From the NCBI GenBank assembly GCA_035934995.1, contig DASYXI010000037.1, positions 1 through 64,000 of the forward strand: DNA of 64,000 nucleotides, given 5' to 3'. A model generated the notes under the pieces. It worked only from the letters and a program-made list of their open reading frames with translations. It ran no database searches and was not told the origin of the DNA. This stretch comes from REEB95 sp035934995. Its GTDB lineage: Bacteria; Pseudomonadota; Alphaproteobacteria; ATCC43930; CGMCC-115725. The position numbers and the translations under genes are program-made. This document shows, piece by piece, positions 51,967-61,381 of the stretch. How positions within the stretch are numbered: position 1 is the stretch's first letter; the number at the start of each line of letters is the position of its first letter.

Positions 51967-52550
51967 GCCTCGCTGTCGCTCATCTGGGTGAAGTTTTGAG
52001 TTTGCCGCGGTGCCGCGTCGTCGCGATGACGCATGATTTGCGGCGCCAAATCCTGAAGCTCGATGAACATATCGGCTTGGCGGCGTAGCTCGTCGGCGAC
52101 CATCGGCGGCGTCGAGCGGATCGTCGACACCACGGTGACGCGGACGCCTTTTCGTTGGACCGCATCGACCAACCGGCGAAAATCGCCGTCGCCGGAGAAC
52201 AGCACGATATGGTCGAGATATTGCGCCATCTCCATCACGTCGATGGCGAGTTCGATATCCATGTTGCCCTTGACCTTCCGGCGACCCATGGCGTCGGTGT
52301 ACTCCTTGGTCGGCTTGGTGACCATGGTATAGCCGTTGTAGTCGAGCCAATCGACCAAGGGGCGGAGCGGCGAATATTCCTGATCCTCGATCAACGCCGT
52401 GTAATAGAAGGCACGGATCAAGCGACCCTTTTCTCCGAACAGCTGCAACAATCGTTTGTAGTCGATATCGAAACCCAAGGCTCGAGCGGCGGCGTGGAGG
52501 TTGGCGCCATCGATGAACAATGCAATTCTCTCTTCAGGGTAAAATGTCAT
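51963..52550 (-). CDS. NYN/LabA-type PIN-like ribonuclease domain protein
   Basis: 195 residues. The NYN fold has its acidic residues in IALFIDGANLH, KGNMDIELAIDVM and VLFSGDGDFRRLVDA, the metal-binding set of PIN-type nucleases, so it is likely an RNA-cleaving enzyme. The C-terminus is polar. ATG 52550 gives MTFYPEERIALF; an ATG at 52562 would add four residues. It is co-transcribed with the uracil-DNA glycosylase (overlap of 4 nt). Confidence 0.85.
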   Translation of the reverse strand: MTFYPEERIALFIDGANLHAAARALGFDIDYKRLLQLFGEKGRLIRAFYYTALIEDQEYSPLRPLVDWLDYNGYTMVTKPTKEYTDAMGRRKVKGNMDIELAIDVMEMAQYLDHIVLFSGDGDFRRLVDAVQRKGVRVTVVSTIRSTPPMVADELRRQADMFIELQDLAPQIMRHRDDAAPRQTQNFTQMSDSEA

Positions 52551-52648
52551 GCGTAACTCCACTCAATGACACCGACTTTATGTCGCGCATTTGACTGCCG
52601 TCGCGTCTTGGGCGTCAAGCGGGCGCGCTTACCGAAAGTTTGCCGCGA

Positions 52649-53146
52649 ATGATCCTGATTGCCTTGGGCGCCAATCTGCCGAGCAACGTCGGACCGCCAC
52701 GCACGACGCTTGAATACGCACTGCGTTCCCTCGCACAGGAAGGCGGCGAGATTGTGGCGCGGTCGCGCTTTTACCGGAGTTCGCCCGTGCCGAAATCGGA
52801 TCAACCCGATTACCTGAATGCCGTCGTCGCCATCAAATGTGATTTGGATCCGCCCGCGTTGCTCGGACGGCTCGGTACCATTGAAACGCATTTCGGGCGT
52901 CGGCGCCGCGAGCCGAACGCCGCGCGTTCGCTCGATCTCGATCTGATCGCGTACGACAACGTGATCCGCGATGCCGCACCGATCCTGCCGCACCCGCGGA
53001 TGCACGAACGCGCCTTCGTACTGCTGCCGTTGGTCGAAATCGCACCCAATTGGGTTCATCCGCGCCTCCGGCTCCCGGTTGCCGCGCTGATCCAGGCGTT
53101 ACCGCCGGGCGCCCGCGCCGATTGCCGTCCTGTCGCGGACAATTGA
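52649..53146 (+). CDS. folK: 2-Amino-4-hydroxy-6-hydroxymethyldihydropteridine pyrophosphokinase
   Basis: 165 residues. Adds pyrophosphate from ATP to the pterin alcohol. IALGANLPSN at the N-terminus, FYRSSPVPKSDQPDYLNAV and the catalytic segment RRREPNAARSLDLDLIAYDN are intact, followed by LPHPRMHERAFVLLPLVEIA. ATG 52649 is chosen over a TTG at 52640. It is divergent from the NYN gene and precedes an unrelated MFS gene. Confidence 0.94.
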   Translation: MILIALGANLPSNVGPPRTTLEYALRSLAQEGGEIVARSRFYRSSPVPKSDQPDYLNAVVAIKCDLDPPALLGRLGTIETHFGRRRREPNAARSLDLDLIAYDNVIRDAAPILPHPRMHERAFVLLPLVEIAPNWVHPRLRLPVAALIQALPPGARADCRPVADN

Positions 53147-53233
53147 TTTCGCGGTAGGCTCATCCCAAAATTAAGACAGGCGATCATAACCGATCTGCCA
53201 CAAGATCACGAAAAGCAAATAGGTGAGGCTCCG

Positions 53234-54469
53234 ATGTCGATGTCGTCGTCCCGTTCCACCGTTGCGACCGTCGCATCCGACATTCCAAGCGCTTACGCCA
53301 AGAAGGCGCTTTTCGGCTCGGCCATCGGTTATGCGATGGACGGGTTCGACCTGCTCATCCTCGGCTTCATGCTCGGTGCCATTCGCAATGAGCTGGGATT
53401 GTCGGGCCCGCAGGCCGGTTCGCTCTTCACGTTCACGTTACTGGGCGCGGTCACCGGCGGCATCGTCTTCGGCATCATGAGCGACTATTTCGGGCGCGTG
53501 CGCGTGCTGAGCTGGACCATTCTGCTGTTCGCTGTCTTCACCGGCTTGTGCGCGTTCTCGCGCGGGTACTACGACCTTCTGACCTATCGCACGATTGCCG
53601 GGCTCGGGCTCGGCGGCGAGTTCGGCATCGGCATGGCGCTGGCCGCCGAGGCTTGGCCGGCGTCGCAACGCGGACGGGTTTCGTCCTATGTCGGTCTCGG
53701 TTGGCAGTCAGGCGTTCTGATCGCGGCCTTCGTGACGCCGTTACTGCTGCCGCATATCGGATGGCGCGGGATGTTTCTCGTCGGCGTCCTTCCAGCCGTC
53801 GTCGCCTTTATCGTCCGGCGTACGATCGGCGAACCCGAGATCTTCGTTCAGCGTCACATCCGGCAGGGATTCCCAATCGGGCTTTTATTCAAGGACGCCG
53901 CGACCGTCAAAGTCACCATCGGCATGTTCATTCTCTGCGCGGTGCAGAACTTTGGCTACTACGGCGTGATGATCTGGCTGCCGTCTTACCTAAAGACTCA
54001 GTTCCATTTCCCGTTGTTGCAATCCGCGGTGTGGACCGCCGTGACGATCATCGGCATGGCGCTGGGCATCTGGCTTTTCGGCGTCGCGGCGGATCGCTTC
54101 GGCCGGCGGCCGGTGTTCATGTTCTGGCAGATCGGTGCCGCGATCATGGTGATCGTGTTCTCGCAATTGACGTCGCCGTATGTGCTGCTCGTCGGTGGCG
54201 CGATGATGGGCTTTTTTATCAACGGCATGCTCGGTGGCCTCGGCGCCCTGATGTCGGAGCTTTATCCGACGGCGGCGCGCGCCACGGCGCAGAACGTCCT
54301 GTTCAATCTCGGGCGCGGCGTCGGTGGTTTTGGACCGTTCGTCGTGCCAATCCTCGCGGCACAGTACTCATTCCCGATCGCCATCGCATTGTTGGCGATC
54401 ATCTATGTGATCGAGCTCGTTGCCACCATATTCCTGATACCGGAACGGAAAGGTGTTCCGCTCGAGTAA
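53234..54469 (+). CDS. MFS transporter (aromatic-acid:H+ symporter-like)
   Basis: 411 residues, 12 predicted TM helices. YAMDGFDLLILGFML in TM1 and GIMSDYFGRVRV in the loop after TM2 match the AAHS-type MFS patterns; YRTIAGLGLGGEFGIGMALAAE is TM4. The equivalent second-half motif is VAADRFGRRP. The substrate cannot be told from sequence; no catabolic genes are nearby. AGGTGAGG lies just before the ATG. Confidence 0.87.
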   Translation: MSMSSSRSTVATVASDIPSAYAKKALFGSAIGYAMDGFDLLILGFMLGAIRNELGLSGPQAGSLFTFTLLGAVTGGIVFGIMSDYFGRVRVLSWTILLFAVFTGLCAFSRGYYDLLTYRTIAGLGLGGEFGIGMALAAEAWPASQRGRVSSYVGLGWQSGVLIAAFVTPLLLPHIGWRGMFLVGVLPAVVAFIVRRTIGEPEIFVQRHIRQGFPIGLLFKDAATVKVTIGMFILCAVQNFGYYGVMIWLPSYLKTQFHFPLLQSAVWTAVTIIGMALGIWLFGVAADRFGRRPVFMFWQIGAAIMVIVFSQLTSPYVLLVGGAMMGFFINGMLGGLGALMSELYPTAARATAQNVLFNLGRGVGGFGPFVVPILAAQYSFPIAIALLAIIYVIELVATIFLIPERKGVPLE

Positions 54470-54581
54470 TCGCGGGCGTCGGGCCGTCGTCGAAGCAACG
54501 TGACGAACCGGTGCCATCTCGCTATGGTGTGGCTATAGCGTGGACGATCCGCACACGTAAGATGCGGACGACGAGGGGAGC

Positions 54582-55514
54582 GTGGATACACGCCGTAAGG
54601 ATATCGGCCGCCGGCTCAAGGCGTACCGCAGGGGCAGCGGCCTAAAGGCCGAAGAAATTGCCCATCGCCTGAACATCTCTCGCTCTGCACTCTATCGTAT
54701 GGAGGCGGGGGAGATCGTCAAAATCGAGACGCTTGATGCGCTGGCGCACGTGCTCAACACGTCGCTCGCGTCGCTGCTCGGTGTCGGCGTCGAATATTAC
54801 CCAAAAGCGGGTGCGTATTTCGAGCGCATGCGGCAGCTGGAAGCGGGCGCCGATCAGGTCATCGCGCGTTTCATGCCGGTTTCGTTTCTGCTGACGACCG
54901 CGGACTACAGCACGCACCTGCGCCAAATGCTGATCGAATCCCTGCCGTCCGGCGAGCCGCTGCCCGAGGCGCTGGCCGAGATCGAAACCATCATGGCGAT
55001 CCTCGCCACGCGCAAATCGGCTCATAAGCCGCGCATCGTCGCGTTGATGTCGGTCCCCGAAGTCGATCGTTTTCTGCAACTTGGCCTCATCGGCCGGTTC
55101 GGGTTGCCGCACGACGAATGGATGCGCCGGTGCGTGGTGGCGCGGTGCGAGATCGAGAATATCGTGCATTTTTTGACGGATCAGCGGCCCGGGATCGAAG
55201 TCGGCTTGGTCGACGAAATGCTTCCGAACATGGCGTTTCAGCTCTTTCAGTCGAAGAGAGAGACGGTCCTGGCGGTCAGTCCGTTCCGTATCAGCGAGAT
55301 GCCGAATATCCGGCATGGGGTCGCGACAGTGACCGCCGCCCCCGAGGCGGTTGCGCTTTATGAGAAACTCGCCGCCGACCTCTGGGGCCGTGCACTCAAG
55401 GGCCCGCGGGCGGCGGCGCGGCTGACCGACGTCATCGCTCGGTCCGCCAACGGCGGGACGGCCGAAATGCGCTTGACTCGTGCGTCGTCGGGCCGCAGAA
55501 AGTCGCGCCACTAG
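54582..55514 (+). CDS. XRE-family HTH transcriptional regulator
   Basis: 310 residues. An N-terminal Cro/C1-type helix-turn-helix (about 8-65: KAEEIAHRLNISRSALYRME) is followed by a long effector-like region (about 80-290) with no recognised domain and a basic tail (SSGRRKSRH). GTG start at 54582 with GAGGGGAG just upstream. It is 17 bp from pyrE and may be co-transcribed, but whether it controls pyrE, the MFS gene or neither is not shown. Confidence 0.8.
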   Translation: MDTRRKDIGRRLKAYRRGSGLKAEEIAHRLNISRSALYRMEAGEIVKIETLDALAHVLNTSLASLLGVGVEYYPKAGAYFERMRQLEAGADQVIARFMPVSFLLTTADYSTHLRQMLIESLPSGEPLPEALAEIETIMAILATRKSAHKPRIVALMSVPEVDRFLQLGLIGRFGLPHDEWMRRCVVARCEIENIVHFLTDQRPGIEVGLVDEMLPNMAFQLFQSKRETVLAVSPFRISEMPNIRHGVATVTAAPEAVALYEKLAADLWGRALKGPRAAARLTDVIARSANGGTAEMRLTRASSGRRKSRH

Positions 55515-55531
55515 CCAGGCGGACGCAAGCC

Positions 55532-56233
55532 ATGAATTTCGGCGCCACGTTTCCGGATCGCGAGCTCATTCAGCAGGTGACCTCGCGCATCCTGCTCGAA
55601 GTGGGCGCCGTCAATTTCAATTCATCGACGCCGTTTATCTTCACGTCCGGCTGGGCGAGCCCGGTCTACATCGATTGCCGACGCCTGATTTTCTATCCGC
55701 GCGTCCGCGAGACGCTGTGCGAATTCGCCACGTCCACCATTCTGCGCGAAGTTGGATTCGAGTCGATCGATGTGATTGCCGGCGGCGAGACGGCGGGCAT
55801 CCCCTTTGCTGCGTGGATTGCGGATCGGTTGATGCTGCCGATGCAGTACGTGCGCAAGAAGCCCAAGGGCTTCGGCCGCAACGCCCAGATCGAAGGCGAC
55901 GTGCGCGAGAATGCCCGGACATTGCTGGTCGAAGACTTGACAACCGACGGCCGCAGCAAGGTCAATTTCTGCAAGGCGCTGCGTCAGGCTGGCGCGATCG
56001 TCGAGCACACATTCGTCATCTTTCATTACGGCATTTTCCCCCAGAGCGAGCAGCTGATGACCGAAATCGGCGTGAAGCTTCATTCGCTCGCCAATTGGTG
56101 GGACGTGCTCAAGGTGGCCAAAGCCGAAGGCCGGTTCGACGCACCGACCATGCGCGAAGTGGAAAAATTCCTGAACGATCCAGTGAGTTGGTCGGCGGCG
56201 CACGGTGGCGCGTCGGACCTACCGTCAGTTTAG
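55532..56233 (+). CDS. pyrE: Orotate phosphoribosyltransferase
   Basis: 233 residues. Makes OMP from orotate and PRPP, the fifth pyrimidine step. FTSGWASPVYIDCRRL near the N-terminus, VIAGGETAGIPFAAW, the Lys cluster VRKKPKGFGRNAQIEGD and the PRPP loop LLVEDLTTDGRSK are all intact. It complements pyrB on the other side of the window. Strong AT-rich sequence but no stem-loop terminator follows. Confidence 0.94.
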   Translation: MNFGATFPDRELIQQVTSRILLEVGAVNFNSSTPFIFTSGWASPVYIDCRRLIFYPRVRETLCEFATSTILREVGFESIDVIAGGETAGIPFAAWIADRLMLPMQYVRKKPKGFGRNAQIEGDVRENARTLLVEDLTTDGRSKVNFCKALRQAGAIVEHTFVIFHYGIFPQSEQLMTEIGVKLHSLANWWDVLKVAKAEGRFDAPTMREVEKFLNDPVSWSAAHGGASDLPSV

Positions 56234-56334
56234 CGCTTTTTTAACCATAAAGCCGCCGCCGTCACGCGAAATTAAGAAAATCGCCGTTCAATGGCGCCTG
56301 ACCGGCCTCTCGCCGGCGAGCGGGGCGATTTCGT

Positions 56335-57285
56335 ATGCGTATTTCGGTATTCGGTATGGGCTATGTCGGAACGGTTTCGGCCGCGTGTTTTGCCGAGCTC
56401 GGTCACGACGTCATTGGTGTCGACGTCAATCCTACCAAGATCGACATGATCAATCGCGGCCCTTCGCCGGTGGTCGAGGAGGACCTCGACGAGGCCGTCG
56501 CCGCCGGCGTCAAAGCGGGCCGCTTGCGTGCAATCGCCGACACCGCGACGGCCGTCCTGCAAAGCGACATCTCGCTCATCTCCGCCGGCACGCCCATGGG
56601 CCGCACCGGTGCGCCGATGCTGGACGCACTCGACGCCGTCGTCGACGGCATCGGCTCGGCCCTGCGCCACAAGAACGGCGGACATACGGTCGTGCTGCGC
56701 TCAACCGTGCCGCCCGGAACCACGGAAGGCCGCATGCTGCCGATGCTGGCCGCGAAATCGGGTCGGGATGCCGACAACGGTATCGCCGTCGCCTTCAATC
56801 CTGAATTCCTGCGCGAAGGGTGCTCAGTCCGCGATTTCTTGTCCAGCGTGATGCCGGCGAACGACGCGCACATCGATCGCGCGCTTCAAGCCATTCTCGA
56901 CGAGGGCCGCCGCAAGGTCGCGCTTTTGGGGCTCGCCTTCAAATCAGGCACCGACGATCTGCGTCATTCGCCGTTCGTCTATCTCGCCGAACGGTTGATC
57001 GGCAAAGGCTATGACCTTGCGATCTTCGACCGCAACGTCAACGCCAGCAAACTGCTCGGCAAGAATCGTGAATTCATCGAGCGTGAAATTCCGCACTTCG
57101 ACCGGTTTCTGATCTCCGACCTTCGCCGCGCACTCGACGGCGCCGGCATGATCGTGATCGGACATGCGAGCCGCGAAGACATCGCCGTGCTCAAGGCCGA
57201 ACATAACGGCCGGCCGATCCTCGATCTTCAGGGCGTGCCGGCCTTGGCGGAGTTGTCCGGCGCGCGATACCGCTCGCTCTGCTGA
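56335..57285 (+). CDS. GDP-mannose 6-dehydrogenase-like protein with a large internal deletion
   Basis: 316 residues against about 436 for AlgD. The NAD domain is intact (SVFGMGYVGTVSAACFAELG, then NPEFLREGCSVRDF at 155-168). The text then jumps straight to LSSVMPANDAHIDRAL, which belongs to the segment just before the C-terminal domain (RRKVALLGLAFKSGTDDLR, AERLIGKGYDLAIFDRNV). The missing about 120 residues include the central dimerisation helices and the GGSCLPKD catalytic Cys. The frame is otherwise open, so a shortened protein may be made, but dehydrogenase activity is very unlikely. It lies next to a glycosyltransferase. Confidence 0.85.
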   Translation: MRISVFGMGYVGTVSAACFAELGHDVIGVDVNPTKIDMINRGPSPVVEEDLDEAVAAGVKAGRLRAIADTATAVLQSDISLISAGTPMGRTGAPMLDALDAVVDGIGSALRHKNGGHTVVLRSTVPPGTTEGRMLPMLAAKSGRDADNGIAVAFNPEFLREGCSVRDFLSSVMPANDAHIDRALQAILDEGRRKVALLGLAFKSGTDDLRHSPFVYLAERLIGKGYDLAIFDRNVNASKLLGKNREFIEREIPHFDRFLISDLRRALDGAGMIVIGHASREDIAVLKAEHNGRPILDLQGVPALAELSGARYRSLC

Positions 57286-57293
57286 GGTCGGCA

Positions 57294-58565
57294 ATGACGC
57301 GGCCGCGATTACTCTTCGTCTCGCCGCAATTCCTGTTTCCGGCCGACGCCGGCGGCAAGATCCGCACCAGCGGCATTCTCCGCGGAATGAAGGGCGGCCA
57401 TTTCGAGATCACGTTGGTATCGCCGGCGACGGCCGAGCAGCCGCGACGTTTTGCTCGCGAGTTGACCGAGGTCTGCGACCGGTTTCTATCTTGGCCCGCA
57501 GTCCGGCGTGGCAAGTTCGTCGGTGCCGTAACGCGTTTCACCGCGCTGGCGTCACGCTTGCCGGCTTCGGTCGCACTTGACCGTTCGCGTGCTGCCACCG
57601 CGCTGATTACCGACGCGCTAGCGACGCAGCCGGACGTCGTCGTCGCCGATTTCGTTCACGCCGCCGTGCTGTTCGACCGTGTACCGTCGATGGGCTCCGT
57701 CGTCTTCACGCATAACGTCGAAGCTGAAATCTTCGCTCGTCACGCCCAGACGGCGGAAAAATCTCTGGCGCGCATCATCTGGAACGCGCAGCGCCGCAAG
57801 ATGGCGGAATTCGAAGCGCGCAATCTGCCAGCCTTCGCCAAAGTCATCGCCGTCTCGGAGCGCGACCTCAACTTTTTTCTCGAAACATACGGCGTGCGCG
57901 GTGGGGAAACGATTCCGACCGGTGTCGATTTCGATTATTTCGGCGCTTTGGCGTCGGCACCGCCGGCCGCAGTACCGTCGCGCGGTGGTCATCTCGTCTT
58001 CACCGGCTCGATGGATTGGCCGGCCAATACCGATGCCATGCATTATTGCATGAACGAGGTCTGGCCGATCATCGCCGCGGCGCGGCCTGACGCGCGGCTC
58101 ACTGTCGTCGGCCGCGATCCATCGGCCGCGCTTGTCGATAAGGTACGGGGGCGCGGTTTCAAATGGCAATTCACCGGCTTCGTCGACGACGTGCGTCCGT
58201 TCATTCGCGATGCCGACCTTTATATCGTGCCGCTGCGCGTCGGCGGCGGGACACGGATCAAGATCTACGAAGCCATGGCGATGCGACGGCCCGTGGTTTC
58301 GACATCGATCGGCGTCGAGGGGCTGCCGATCGAGGCGGGCGAGCACTATCGCCGGGCCGATACCGCTGCGGCTTTTGCCGAGACGGTCTTGCGGCTGCTT
58401 GAGGCGCCGGTCGAGGCCGCCGAAATGGCCGAAAACGCCTACGATTTCATCCTGAAGCGCTATTCGACCCGGCGGGTGGCCCGAACGTTCGAGGACATCT
58501 GCAAACGCACGGCTGGCGCCGCCGGCGCCACTGAGCCGCCGGAGCCGGTGGCGCTGGCTGGATAA
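57294..58565 (+). CDS. GT4-family glycosyltransferase
   Basis: 423 residues of GT-B fold. LFVSPQFLFPADAGGKIRTS at the N-terminus is the acceptor side; VFTHNVEAEIF, VIAVSERDLNFF and PTGVDFDYF in the middle; FTGSMDWPANTDAM, FTGFVDDVRPFIRDAD and GGGTRIKIYEAMAMRRPVVS form the donor-binding domain with the conserved Glu. It resembles exopolysaccharide glycosyltransferases. It starts 8 nt after the deleted dehydrogenase gene, so they formed one operon. Confidence 0.87.
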   Translation: MTRPRLLFVSPQFLFPADAGGKIRTSGILRGMKGGHFEITLVSPATAEQPRRFARELTEVCDRFLSWPAVRRGKFVGAVTRFTALASRLPASVALDRSRAATALITDALATQPDVVVADFVHAAVLFDRVPSMGSVVFTHNVEAEIFARHAQTAEKSLARIIWNAQRRKMAEFEARNLPAFAKVIAVSERDLNFFLETYGVRGGETIPTGVDFDYFGALASAPPAAVPSRGGHLVFTGSMDWPANTDAMHYCMNEVWPIIAAARPDARLTVVGRDPSAALVDKVRGRGFKWQFTGFVDDVRPFIRDADLYIVPLRVGGGTRIKIYEAMAMRRPVVSTSIGVEGLPIEAGEHYRRADTAAAFAETVLRLLEAPVEAAEMAENAYDFILKRYSTRRVARTFEDICKRTAGAAGATEPPEPVALAG

Positions 58566-58651
58566 CCGCCGGGTTCCGGACGCCGCTGTTGCAGTGCAAT
58601 AGCTGCCCACTTATATTGTAAGATCAGCACGTTTTCCGGAGATCGAGGTTC

Positions 58652-59149
58652 ATGGCGCGGGTTACGGTCGAAGACTGTATCGTTAAAATCCCCAACCGAT
58701 TCGAGTTGGTCCTGCTTTCGGCCCAGCGGGCCCGCGACGTCGCGGGCGGCGCGCCACTCACTGTCGACCGCGACAACGACAAGAATCCGGTCGTGGCGTT
58801 GCGTGAGATCGCCGACGAGACGATTGCGATCAAGACGCTCGAGGAAAATCTGGTGAAGGGTCTCCAAAAGCACGTCGAAATCGACGAGCCGGTCGAAGAT
58901 CAGGAGATCGAGCTCGGGACACAGCTCGGCTTGGGTTCTGATATCGCGCAGGTGCCGGGAACCGAAGGCGCGGCCCTGGCCGAGGCGCAAGGCGACGAGG
59001 CGGTGGACGAGGATCTCGAAAAAGACGTGCTCGAGGCCGCCGAGGACGAAGCTGTCGGCTTGAATGACGAGGCGTTGCCGGATATCGCCGAAGGTGAAGG
59101 CGAGGGTGACGCCGGCGGCGCCGGCCCCGCCGAAGACGGACAGCCTTGA
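58652..59149 (+). CDS. rpoZ: RNA polymerase omega subunit with an acidic C-terminal extension
   Basis: 165 residues. The first about 70 are omega (MARVTVEDCIVKIPNRFELV, then AQRARDVAGGAP, KNPVVALREIADETI); the remaining about 90 are an Asp/Glu/Ala/Gly tail such as DEDLEKDVLEAAEDEAVGLN, longer than in most omegas (about 90-130 residues). Omega assists RNA polymerase assembly and forms part of a ppGpp site. rsh follows 85 bp downstream, the usual alphaproteobacterial order. Confidence 0.93.
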   Translation: MARVTVEDCIVKIPNRFELVLLSAQRARDVAGGAPLTVDRDNDKNPVVALREIADETIAIKTLEENLVKGLQKHVEIDEPVEDQEIELGTQLGLGSDIAQVPGTEGAALAEAQGDEAVDEDLEKDVLEAAEDEAVGLNDEALPDIAEGEGEGDAGGAGPAEDGQP

Positions 59150-59234
59150 TTGGCGGGAGCGGCGGCGGTTCACCCGCCGCGCCGCTCTCGGTTTGTCCAA
59201 ACGCCGGCCGCGGTAGGCGGCGGAGCATCGTTTC

Positions 59235-61376
59235 ATGATGCGTCAATTCGAACTCGTCGAGCGGGTCAAGGCCTACGACCCGTCGGCTGACGAAGACGCC
59301 ATCAATCGCGCATACGTCTATTCGATGAAGGCGCACGGCGCCCAGAAACGGGCGTCCGGCGACCCGTATTTTTCCCATACCGTCGAGGTCGCCGGCATTC
59401 TGGCGAAGATGAAGCTCGACGCAGCGTCGATCATTACCGGTCTGTTGCACGACACGGTCGAAGACACGCTGGCGACGTTGGAGGATATTGAAAAGGTCTT
59501 CGGGCCGGAAATCGCGCGGCTCGTCGATGGCGTGACCAAGCTCTCGCGGATCGAGCTCCAATCGGATCAGACCAAGCAGGCGGAGAACTTCCGCAAGCTT
59601 GTGTTGGCGATGTCCGAGGATATCCGCGTTTTGTTGGTGAAGCTGGCGGACCGGCTGCACAACATGCGCACGCTCCACTTCATCAAGGACGCCGACAAGC
59701 GCAAGCGCATCGCCCGCGAGACGATGGAAATCTATGCGCCGCTTGCCGAACGGATCGGCATGAACGCGATGAAGGACGAGCTCGAGGATTTGGCGTTCGC
59801 GGAACTCAATGCCGAGGGGCGCGACAGCATCAAGACGCGGCTCAATTTCCTGCGCGAAAAGGGTGGCGACCTGGTCAGCAGCATCATCGACGAGCTGCAT
59901 CAGATATTGAAGGAGGGCGGCGTCGAGGCGCAGGTCTCCGGCCGCGAAAAGACGTCCTACTCGGTCTGGAAGAAGATGCAGAAGAAAAATGTCGGCTTCG
60001 AGCAGTTGTCCGACATCATGGCCTTCCGCGTCGTCGTCGAAAACGTCGAGCAGTGCTATCACGCGCTCGGCGTGCTGCACAGCAAGTATCCGGTCGTGCC
60101 GGGGCGGTTCAAGGACTACATCTCGACGCCGAAGCCGAATAATTATCGTTCGCTGCATACCGGCGTGATCGGCCCCCATCGTCAGCGCATCGAAATCCAG
60201 ATCCGCACGCCGGAAATGCACGAAGTCGCCGAGCTCGGCGTTGCCGCGCATTGGGTCTATAAGCAGGGCGCACCGCGCACCGAAGGCCGCCAGTATCGCT
60301 GGCTGCGCGAACTGCTCGACATCATCGAACATGCGCCCGATCCGCAGGAATTCCTCGAGCACACCAAGCTCGAGATGTTCCAGGATCAGGTGTTCTGCTT
60401 CACCCCGAAAGGCGACCTGATCGAGCTGCCGCGCGGCGCCACCGCGGTCGATTTCGCCTATGCGGTGCATTCCCAGATCGGCGATACCTGCGTCGGCGCC
60501 AAGATCAACGGGCGCCTCGTGCCGCTGCGGACCACGTTGGCGAACGGCGACCAGGTCGACATCGTCACTTCCAAGGCGCAGACGCCGTCGCCGACCTGGG
60601 AACGGTTCGTCGTCACCGGCAAGGCCCGTGCGCGGATCCGGCGCTTCATCCGGACGCAGCAGCGCCAGCAGTATCTCGATCTTGGCAAGGCGATCTTGCA
60701 GAAGGCGTTCCGGCAAGAGGGACACGATTTCGCCGAAAAGGCGCTCGACGAATTGCTGCAACGGTTCGAATGCAAAACCCGCGACGATCTTTACGTCGCA
60801 GTCGGCGAGGGACTGCATACCGGACGCGAAGTCGTGCATGCGATCTTTCCGCCGAAAACGGATGCACGCTCGGCCAAGGTCGTTACCCTCACGCCGCGCG
60901 GCAAGGCCAAGAAACCGTCGGAAAACGCGGTTCCGATCCGCGGCATGATTCCCGGCATGGCGGTTCATTTCGCAGGCTGCTGCCATCCGCTGCCGGGCGA
61001 CCGTATCGTCGGCATCGTCACGACCGGCAAGGGCGTGACGATCCACACCATCGATTGCGAGACGCTCGACACGTTTGCGGAAACGCCGGAACGCTGGCTG
61101 GACGTCGCCTGGAGCGACGACGGCGACGGTGGCCGCGTTCATGTCGGCCGGATCAGCGTCACCATCGGCAACGAACCCGGCAGCCTGGGCAGCCTGACGA
61201 CCGTCATCGGCAAGGGCAGCGGCAACATCACCAACCTCAAGATCACCAATCGGTCGCAGGATTTCTTCGAAATCCTGGTCGACATCGAAGTGCAGAACGT
61301 GCGCCACCTGACCAACATCATCGCCGCCCTGCGGGCAACGCCGGTGATCAACTCGGTCGAACGCGCGCGCGGCTGA
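59235..61376 (+). CDS. rsh: Bifunctional (p)ppGpp synthetase/hydrolase
   Basis: 713 residues. An N-terminal HD hydrolase domain (KAHGAQKRASGDPYFSHTVE, GLLHDTVEDT; intact His-Asp) is followed by the synthetase domain with GRFKDYISTPKPNNYRSLHT. The RFKD form is the one in bifunctional enzymes, not the EFDD of mono-functional RelA. Then TGS (VFCFTPKGDLIELPRGATAV) and a C-terminal zinc-finger/ACT region (CCHPLPGDRIVG; FFEILVDIEVQN). It makes and degrades the stringent-response alarmone. Upstream of pdxJ by 5 nt. Confidence 0.96.
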   Translation: MMRQFELVERVKAYDPSADEDAINRAYVYSMKAHGAQKRASGDPYFSHTVEVAGILAKMKLDAASIITGLLHDTVEDTLATLEDIEKVFGPEIARLVDGVTKLSRIELQSDQTKQAENFRKLVLAMSEDIRVLLVKLADRLHNMRTLHFIKDADKRKRIARETMEIYAPLAERIGMNAMKDELEDLAFAELNAEGRDSIKTRLNFLREKGGDLVSSIIDELHQILKEGGVEAQVSGREKTSYSVWKKMQKKNVGFEQLSDIMAFRVVVENVEQCYHALGVLHSKYPVVPGRFKDYISTPKPNNYRSLHTGVIGPHRQRIEIQIRTPEMHEVAELGVAAHWVYKQGAPRTEGRQYRWLRELLDIIEHAPDPQEFLEHTKLEMFQDQVFCFTPKGDLIELPRGATAVDFAYAVHSQIGDTCVGAKINGRLVPLRTTLANGDQVDIVTSKAQTPSPTWERFVVTGKARARIRRFIRTQQRQQYLDLGKAILQKAFRQEGHDFAEKALDELLQRFECKTRDDLYVAVGEGLHTGREVVHAIFPPKTDARSAKVVTLTPRGKAKKPSENAVPIRGMIPGMAVHFAGCCHPLPGDRIVGIVTTGKGVTIHTIDCETLDTFAETPERWLDVAWSDDGDGGRVHVGRISVTIGNEPGSLGSLTTVIGKGSGNITNLKITNRSQDFFEILVDIEVQNVRHLTNIIAALRATPVINSVERARG

Positions 61377-61381
61377 TCCGC

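Noticed and set aside
58830..61307. 825-codon open frame on the minus strand opposite rpoZ/rsh, and similar long antisense frames (531-1922, 5279-7150, 22836-24368, 36954-38360, 47335-49293)
   Set aside because: They are rich in Arg, His and Asp, lack family motifs and lie exactly opposite well-recognised genes; they come from the high third-position GC of the real genes.
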